From: Acidobacteriota bacterium
GTDB lineage: Bacteria; Acidobacteriota; Terriglobia; Terriglobales; Acidobacteriaceae
Direction: 5' to 3'
Length of the DNA: 60,369 nt
Assembly: GCA_021785495.1 (NCBI GenBank)
Contig: JAJYFB010000003.1
Span: 1-60,369, forward strand
Below, in pieces: positions 54,416 through 60,369 of the stretch (within the stretch, counting starts at the first letter, position 1; each line of letters opens with the position of its first letter). The notes beneath the pieces are model-generated. The model had not been told where the DNA came from, did not search any database, and worked only from the letters and a program-made list of their open reading frames with translations. A program made the translations under genes and the position numbers.

Positions 54416-55519
54416 ATGAGCCTGAAAGCGAAGCTGGAAGCTGTAATTTATGCCGCCGAGGAGCCGGTCTCCCTGGCGCAACTGGCCACCTTGTTTGCCG
54501 AGGAGGCTTGGGAGTGGAAGGCAGAACAGACGGTTGTCGAACCGATGGAGGCCGCGTCTGCCGAGACGGTTGAACCTGCGACGCCGCTGCAGGAGGTGCT
54601 GCCCGATCTGACTGCGCCGACTGCCGGGGCGAACGGCGTGACCGCAGTGCCCGAAGACGGAGCGGGGAACGTGGAGACAGATGGCCCCGCGGCGGGCGAA
54701 AGTGAAGCCGACGCTGCCGAACCCTCCGGCGCGGAAGTTGCCGAGCCCGATCCTGCGCAGGCTGAGGCCGAGGTCCGGCGGCTGGCGCGGCAGCGCGAGC
54801 GCGAGGCCCGCGACGCGATCAAGAGCCTGCTGGATGAGTTGATCGCCGACTATGCCGCCGACAGCCGGGGCATCGAGATTCGCGAGATCGCCGGCGGCTA
54901 TCGCATGGCGACCAAACCCGAGTGTCATGACGCGGTTCGCGCCTTCATCAAAGGGCAAAAGCCGCCGCTCAAGCTCTCGCTGCCCGCCCTGGAAACGCTG
55001 GCCGTGATCGCCTACAAGCAGCCGATCACCGCGCCCGAGGTGAACGAGATTCGCGGCGTGGACTCTTCGGGCGTCTTCGGCTCGCTTCTGGCGCGGAAGC
55101 TGATCGCGACCGCCGGCCGCAAGCAGGTGCTCGGCCGGCCGATTCTCTACAAGACGACGCGCGAGTTTTTGCTGCGTTTCGGCCTCAAGGATGTCTCCGA
55201 GCTGCCGTCGATGGAGGAGTTCGAAAAGATGGCGGCAAGCGAACTGGAGGAGCCGGAGGCCGCAAGCGAAGGGAGCGCAATTGGCGCGGCGGAGTTCAAT
55301 CCCGACCCGAGCGTGGAGAACGACGAAAACGAAGCGGAGGCTGGCGACAAAACAGAATCGACGGCCGCGGCAGAGCCGTTGTCTACTCAGGATCCGGAAC
55401 CATCGCCGGAGATTCAGCCTGCAACCGAGCCCGAATCCAGAGCCGAATCCGAATCCGAACGCGCACCCGAACCGGCGGCTGATGCCGCTTCCGCAACGCC
55501 GCATCGCGGCGCGGAGTAA
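54416..55519 (+). CDS. scpB: Segregation and condensation protein B with acidic insertion and acidic C-terminal tail
   Basis: MSLKAKLEAVIYAAEEPVSLAQLATLF; RGIEIREIAGGYRMATKPE; LSLPALETLAVIAYKQPITAPEVNEIRGVDSSGVF; GRPILYKTTREFLLRFGL. Confidence 0.93.
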   Translation: MSLKAKLEAVIYAAEEPVSLAQLATLFAEEAWEWKAEQTVVEPMEAASAETVEPATPLQEVLPDLTAPTAGANGVTAVPEDGAGNVETDGPAAGESEADAAEPSGAEVAEPDPAQAEAEVRRLARQREREARDAIKSLLDELIADYAADSRGIEIREIAGGYRMATKPECHDAVRAFIKGQKPPLKLSLPALETLAVIAYKQPITAPEVNEIRGVDSSGVFGSLLARKLIATAGRKQVLGRPILYKTTREFLLRFGLKDVSELPSMEEFEKMAASELEEPEAASEGSAIGAAEFNPDPSVENDENEAEAGDKTESTAAAEPLSTQDPEPSPEIQPATEPESRAESESERAPEPAADAASATPHRGAE

Positions 55520-55533
55520 AGAGAGGTTTCCCC

Positions 55534-57858
55534 ATGGCGATAAAAAAGACGGCAAAAACGGCGGCTGCGAGCGAATCCGCAGCGAAGACAAAAAAGACAA
55601 AAACGACCGTGGTTACGGAAAAACCGGCTGCGGCCAGAAGCAAGAAAAATGCCGCTGGCGAAGAAACCGTTGCGAAAGCGGCCCGGCGGAGCGCGGCCAA
55701 AACGCCGGCGAAAACCACACTGAAGACGACAGCGAAAACGTCGAAGGACGCCGCCAGCAAAGCAAAGGCCGCCACAAAGGCGAAGACCGCGAAACCGCGC
55801 AAAGCCAAGGCGAAGATCGAAGAGCCTGCCGAAGTGGAGGCGATTGCGACTGGCGAGGCTGCGGCCGAAGATCCATCGTTGCTGCGCGAAGCTGTGAACT
55901 CTGGCGCAATCGATCAAGCGGAAGACGACGTGATTCTCGCGAGCGAAGACGCCGAGGAGGACTTCGACGACGAGGCGAGCGACGAAGAGGATGTGGACGA
56001 CTCTGCTGGACTCGAAGAGGAAGCGGACGCCGCACTCGACGAAGAGGACGGCGGCGAAGCGGAAGAGGATGAGGCCGCGCCGCGTCCCGCAGCAAAGCTC
56101 GAACGTTTGCAGAAGATTCTTTCGCAGGCGGGCATCGCCAGCCGCCGCCACGCCGAGGAGTTGATCGCCGCCGGCCACGTGATGGTGAATGGCCAGATCG
56201 TGACAGCGCTCGGCTCGAAGGCCGATCCCGCGCGCGATCACATCCGCGTGGACGGCAAGCTGTTGCACGGAGCCGAGCGGCATCGCTACTTCCTGCTGAA
56301 CAAACCACGCGGCTACGTGACCACGCTGAACGATCCCGAGGGACGGCCCACGGTGATGCAGTTCTTCGCCGGTGCGCGCGAGCGCGTCTACCCCGTCGGG
56401 CGGCTCGACTTCCAGAGCGAGGGCCTGCTGCTGCTGACGAATGACGGCGAGCTGGCCAACCAGCTTACCCGCGCCGGATCGGGCGTTGAAAAAACCTACC
56501 TGGTGAAGGTGGCCGGCCAGCCCAGTGAGGAGCAACTGGAAAAACTGCGCGCGGGTGTGGCCATTGAAAAGGGTGCGCCCGGATCGGCGCGTGTGCGCAC
56601 GGCGCCGGCCGTCATCCGCCAGGTGCGCGCGGGCGAGAATCCCTGGTTCGAGGTGGTGCTCATCGAGGGCCGCAACCGCGAGTTGCGCAAGATGTTCTCG
56701 GCCATCGGCCACTTTGCCGAGAAGATTCGCCGCGTGGGCTACGGGCCGCTCGCGCTCGATGTGGAGCCGGGCAAGATGCGCGAGCTGACGGCCGAAGAGG
56801 TCGAGGCGCTGCGTCGCACCGCCGCCGGCAAGATGAAGCCGCGCCGCCTCAAGACCACGCTGATGCTTCCGAAGGAGGCCGGCATTCCGGCCGAGATGCG
56901 CGCACAGTCGCGCACGGAGAAACGCGGCCGTCGCGACTTTGCCCGCCGCGAATCCGGCCGTTCTTTCGACCGGCCCGCTCCACGCGAAGACCGCGGCGAA
57001 GGCCGTTCCGAGCGGCCCTTTGCGGGCAATCGGGAGTTTCGCGGCGGCGGCAAGGCCCGCCCGGAGTTTGGCGGCAACAAGCCGTTTGGGCGCGGAAAGC
57101 CCGGCTTTGAGCGGCGCGATCGCGGCCCCTTCCAGCCGCGCAACGAGGAATTTGGAAGAGAGTCGAAGGGCCGCAATGCGTTTGGCGGCGAGCGGCGGCA
57201 GAACTTCGGCGAACGGCGGCCGAGCCCTGGAGACAGACCCCGGCGCGAAGGCGGCGAACAACGATTCGACAGAGGCTCACGCCCGCCCTTCAAGCCCAGC
57301 GGCCAGCGGCCGGCATGGAAACGGAACGGCGAGGCGCGGCCGCAAGGCGAGTTCAAGCCGCGTGGTGAATTCCGTCCACGCAGCGAGTTTCCACCGCGTG
57401 GAGAGTCCCGCGCGCGCGAGGACTTCAAACCGCGAAGTGAATTCAAACCGCGCAGGGACTTCAAACCGCGTGGTGAATTTCAACCGCGCAATGCGGCGAA
57501 GCCACGCGGAGAATTTCCGCCTCGTGACGACTTCAAGGCGCGCAGCGAGTTCAAGCCGCGTGAGAATTTCAAGCCGCGCCGTGAGCCCGATGGCCGGCCG
57601 GAAGGCGCACGCGGCGCAGGCTTCGGCAAGAGCGGTTCTTTCGGCAAGAGCAGCGGCTTCGGCGGCGGTAAGCCGCCCTTCGGAAGCAAACCTTCCTTCG
57701 GCGGAAGGCCAGGCTCTTCGGCTAAACCGGGCTTCCAAAGCAAGCCGGGCTTCAAGCGGAAGCCAGGAGGCTCTGGAAACTTCGGCGGCAAAGGCGGTGG
57801 GGCAAAACGCGGCTTCTCGCGGCCCGGAGCGCAACGCGGCGGCTGGAAGCGCAGTTGA
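55534..57858 (+). CDS. RluB/RsuA-family pseudouridine synthase with long disordered N- and C-terminal extensions
   Basis: LQKILSQAGIASRRHAEELIAAGHVMVNGQ; VYPVGRLDFQSEGLLLLTNDGELANQLT; EGRNRELRKMF; K/A-rich and D/E-rich N-terminus; R/F/G/P-rich C-terminus. Confidence 0.93.
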   Translation: MAIKKTAKTAAASESAAKTKKTKTTVVTEKPAAARSKKNAAGEETVAKAARRSAAKTPAKTTLKTTAKTSKDAASKAKAATKAKTAKPRKAKAKIEEPAEVEAIATGEAAAEDPSLLREAVNSGAIDQAEDDVILASEDAEEDFDDEASDEEDVDDSAGLEEEADAALDEEDGGEAEEDEAAPRPAAKLERLQKILSQAGIASRRHAEELIAAGHVMVNGQIVTALGSKADPARDHIRVDGKLLHGAERHRYFLLNKPRGYVTTLNDPEGRPTVMQFFAGARERVYPVGRLDFQSEGLLLLTNDGELANQLTRAGSGVEKTYLVKVAGQPSEEQLEKLRAGVAIEKGAPGSARVRTAPAVIRQVRAGENPWFEVVLIEGRNRELRKMFSAIGHFAEKIRRVGYGPLALDVEPGKMRELTAEEVEALRRTAAGKMKPRRLKTTLMLPKEAGIPAEMRAQSRTEKRGRRDFARRESGRSFDRPAPREDRGEGRSERPFAGNREFRGGGKARPEFGGNKPFGRGKPGFERRDRGPFQPRNEEFGRESKGRNAFGGERRQNFGERRPSPGDRPRREGGEQRFDRGSRPPFKPSGQRPAWKRNGEARPQGEFKPRGEFRPRSEFPPRGESRAREDFKPRSEFKPRRDFKPRGEFQPRNAAKPRGEFPPRDDFKARSEFKPRENFKPRREPDGRPEGARGAGFGKSGSFGKSSGFGGGKPPFGSKPSFGGRPGSSAKPGFQSKPGFKRKPGGSGNFGGKGGGAKRGFSRPGAQRGGWKRS

Positions 57859-57866
57859 GCCAAACT

Positions 57867-57908
57867 CCGAGCGCTCCACGCTTCTGAGTCGGGACGTGGA
57901 GCGCTCGG
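57867..57908 (+). terminator. Hairpin downstream of the RluB-like gene
   Basis: 14-bp perfect stem CCGAGCGCTCCACG ... CGTGGAGCGCTCGG 9 bp after the stop; no clear U-tract. Confidence 0.55.
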
Positions 57909-58267
57909 CACGATCGTCTTCGCCCGTTGATGCCTCCGGCCAGTAAATCCCAGTAAATCCTGGACAGTGCCGGGTTCTCTCATCGCCTCCATGCGGCGCC
58001 CTCCGAGCAGGAAGCGTTGATGTGTGCGGTGTTTTGTGTCTTCCCTCTGGCGGCGGAGAATCATTCTCCGTTGGCACGGGAGCGCGTCAGACTGGAGAAA
58101 TTCCGGCTGGGCCGCGCGCAGCGTACAGGCCACGATCCGTTCCGAAGGCGGCTGGGCGGAATTCATGGTGCGCAGCCAACTGCGGAACAAGCGCCGGGCC
58201 TGGGCGGTGTGATGCAAGGCCAGGCGCTGAAACGGCGATAGCCTGCCGATCCAATCCAGGTTTGACG

Positions 58268-60369
58268 CTACTTCGTGTTTTGCGCCGGGGTTGCAGCCGC
58301 GTCCGCGCTCATCGCCTTCAGCCGCATCTGCGCCAGTTTCCACGTTGAGGTCGGCAGCGCGACCGGATTTTTCGGCTTTGTGAGCTTGCCGTAGTCGGCC
58401 AGGGCGATCTCGCGCGCGCCGTACTGCTCGGCGATACGTCCGAGCACGTACCAAACTTCGTCGTTCGGCTCGTCCAGATTCCAAAGGTCCATGGCGCGCA
58501 ACAGCACCGCGCGCGCATCCCGCGTGTTGCCCGCTTCGGCGTAGAGACAGGCCAGCGTATGCAGAATCGACGGCGCATCCTTGCGCAGTTCGGTGGCGCG
58601 GATGGCGATGGCGATGTCGTCCTGATCGACCTTGCCGCTGAACAGCGCGTACCACGCTTCGTTATTCAGCATCATGGCGTCTTCCTTGCCCATGCCGGCC
58701 AGCTTCTGCGTCAGGGCGCGGGCCGCGGCGAAGTCGCCGCGATTGGCCTCGACCTGAATCTTCATCTGGAGCGCGTCGGTGTCGTTTTCGAGCAGCTTCA
58801 ACCGCGCATCGGCCAGCGCCTGCGCTGGTGCGTAGCGGTTCAGTCCCATCAGCGCCAGCACGTTGTCGATAAAGGCCGTGCGCGACTCCGGCTCCTCCTT
58901 GAGCAGCGCTGAAGAAACCGCGAGCAGGCCCGCGTAGTTTTGCTGAATTGCGTAGCCGGCCGTGAGCGCGAGCTGGATGTTCGTGCGTTCGCGGCCGCTC
59001 GTCGCGGTTTTGAGCGCTTTCTGCAAGATCGACACACCCTCAGCCGCCGTGGGCTTCGACCCGGCGAGGATCGCGGCGGCGGCCAGCTTCATCCGGTGCG
59101 CGGCGGGCGCTTCGCCGCGGGTCCAGAAGCGCGGAAAGACCGGCCCGCCCAGCGGATCGTCGCCGCCCTCCATGTGTACATCCTCGCGCAGCCAGTCGAG
59201 CAGCGCTTTGGCGCCGCGCAGGTTGCCGGCCGCAATGCGATCGAGCATCTCCAGCGCAATGGCGTTCGGCCGCTCCTCGGTGTCGAGCAGCTTGTATTGC
59301 CCGTTCTCCTTGACGACGAAGACAGTCAACGTGCTTCCGCCTAGCGTCTGCACGCGCTCGCGGTAGCCGTTCTGGTCGTCGCCCTCGCCTTTGGGGTCGA
59401 GAGCCTGCAAGACGAGATCTTCGGTCACGTTGAGCGAACTGCCCTGGCGGGCAAGCTGGCTGTTCATCTTCTTGCCGCCCTCAAACACCTCTTTCTGCTC
59501 GTCAGCGTCCATCGCGTTCAGCACCTGGAGGCCGTTGCGGCTGAACAGGGCGACAAGGTTTTCCTTGGTCAGATTGAGATCGAAGGGGACGAGCACGAAG
59601 CGCTTGACCACATCAGCTGGTGTGTTGGCGAAATGCACATCCTCGTGACGCCGTGCGCTACGCAGCATGTTGGCCAGGCTGAGGGAGCGCGTGGCGTCGT
59701 CGCCGCCGGCGCCGGCCTGGAAAAACTCCGCCGCCTGCGGATACTGCCGCAGATTCATCAGCATCTGGCCGGCGATACGCGCGGTTTCCTTGAAGCTGGC
59801 GTCGTCGGTGGCGCTGCGATTGGCCTCGGCCAGGCCGGCTTTACTGCCTTGCATCCGGGCCATCGCCGCCGCCATCAGCGCCCTGGGCTGCGGGTCGAGC
59901 GCCTGCGCGGCTTGATAAGCGCCTGCATCATCGCCGCCGTAGAAAAGCGCGAAGGCGAGATTGTTCGCCAGCCCCATTTCGGCGAGCTTGTCCTGGCCAA
60001 TCGCTTTGTACTCGGCGATCGCCTCCTTCATGTGCGCTTGGCTGCCATAGCGGCGTCCCACGGAATCGTATTCGAGCAGGATGGCCAGATTGGCCTTGGT
60101 CGAGTCGTCGTCGGGATCGAGCTGAATGGCCGCGCGGTAGGCCGCGGCCGCGCCTGTCCAATCGCTGCCCGCGCGCAGTTCGCGGCCGACGATGTCATGC
60201 TTGAGAATCTCCGCCAGCGTCTTTTCGGCGAGAGCGGATTTGGGATCGAGCTGAACGGCCAGCCCTTCGGCGAGGTCGACCCGGGCCAAGACATGAGCTT
60301 CGACTTCGGGACCTTGATCGCCCATGCGGCGAAGACGCGGAGCCTCTCCGCCGGCTCGATCGTCGGCTC
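58268..60369 (-). CDS. TPR-containing protein, possibly DUF3857-like; 5' end probably outside window
   Basis: TPR-like AAAYRAAIQLDPDDDSTKANLAILLEYD, ILHTLACLYAEAGNTRDARAVLLRAMDLWNLDE; frame stays open upstream of the ATG at 60325 to the window edge. Confidence 0.6.
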   Translation of the reverse strand, partial: ADDRAGGEAPRLRRMGDQGPEVEAHVLARVDLAEGLAVQLDPKSALAEKTLAEILKHDIVGRELRAGSDWTGAAAAYRAAIQLDPDDDSTKANLAILLEYDSVGRRYGSQAHMKEAIAEYKAIGQDKLAEMGLANNLAFALFYGGDDAGAYQAAQALDPQPRALMAAAMARMQGSKAGLAEANRSATDDASFKETARIAGQMLMNLRQYPQAAEFFQAGAGGDDATRSLSLANMLRSARRHEDVHFANTPADVVKRFVLVPFDLNLTKENLVALFSRNGLQVLNAMDADEQKEVFEGGKKMNSQLARQGSSLNVTEDLVLQALDPKGEGDDQNGYRERVQTLGGSTLTVFVVKENGQYKLLDTEERPNAIALEMLDRIAAGNLRGAKALLDWLREDVHMEGGDDPLGGPVFPRFWTRGEAPAAHRMKLAAAAILAGSKPTAAEGVSILQKALKTATSGRERTNIQLALTAGYAIQQNYAGLLAVSSALLKEEPESRTAFIDNVLALMGLNRYAPAQALADARLKLLENDTDALQMKIQVEANRGDFAAARALTQKLAGMGKEDAMMLNNEAWYALFSGKVDQDDIAIAIRATELRKDAPSILHTLACLYAEAGNTRDARAVLLRAMDLWNLDEPNDEVWYVLGRIAEQYGAREIALADYGKLTKPKNPVALPTSTWKLAQMRLKAMSADAAATPAQNTK

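Noticed and set aside
55414-57261. 615-aa minus-strand ORF
   Set aside because: Antisense to scpB/RluB-like genes; repetitive composition is the complement of the low-complexity tails.
57355-57600. Regular short repeats resembling a CRISPR array
   Set aside because: Units are in frame, differ mainly at synonymous positions, have no unique spacers, and encode the disordered tail of the RluB-like protein; no cas genes nearby.

Overview
High-GC, gene-dense chromosomal segment that looks acidobacterial (inference from gene content and repeat style only). Most of it is housekeeping: valS, nadC, birA, mscL, rsmE, sdaA, serS, nuoB, hemB, tatA/B-tatC, mtnP, ychF, argJ, pit, scpB and an RluB-type pseudouridine synthase. 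There is also an envelope block: an Omp85/TamA-like protein, a SurA-like chaperone and TamB in overlapping frames, next to a 1178-aa GH18-like/NodB/GT2 fusion. I found no phage, CRISPR array, rRNA, tRNA, intact transposase or recognisable defence island. The most interesting signals are: (1) a family of about 114-bp nested-palindrome, MITE-like elements with 15-bp terminal inverted repeats (two full copies, one half copy), plus a related 156-bp element with different 19-bp termini; (2) two other intergenic repeat types; (3) a 30-aa Lys/Ala-rich histone-tail-like microprotein with its own Shine-Dalgarno and a strong downstream hairpin; (4) an RluB-like enzyme flanked by long histone-H1-like/acidic and RGG-like disordered tails, next to an ScpB with a large acidic insertion; (5) a DUF4160 remnant overlapping a PfkB kinase stop, followed by DUF2442; (6) an apparently orphan nuoB. 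Most large ORFs opposite these genes are GC-driven antisense artefacts. All assignments come from reading the translations; no searches were run.
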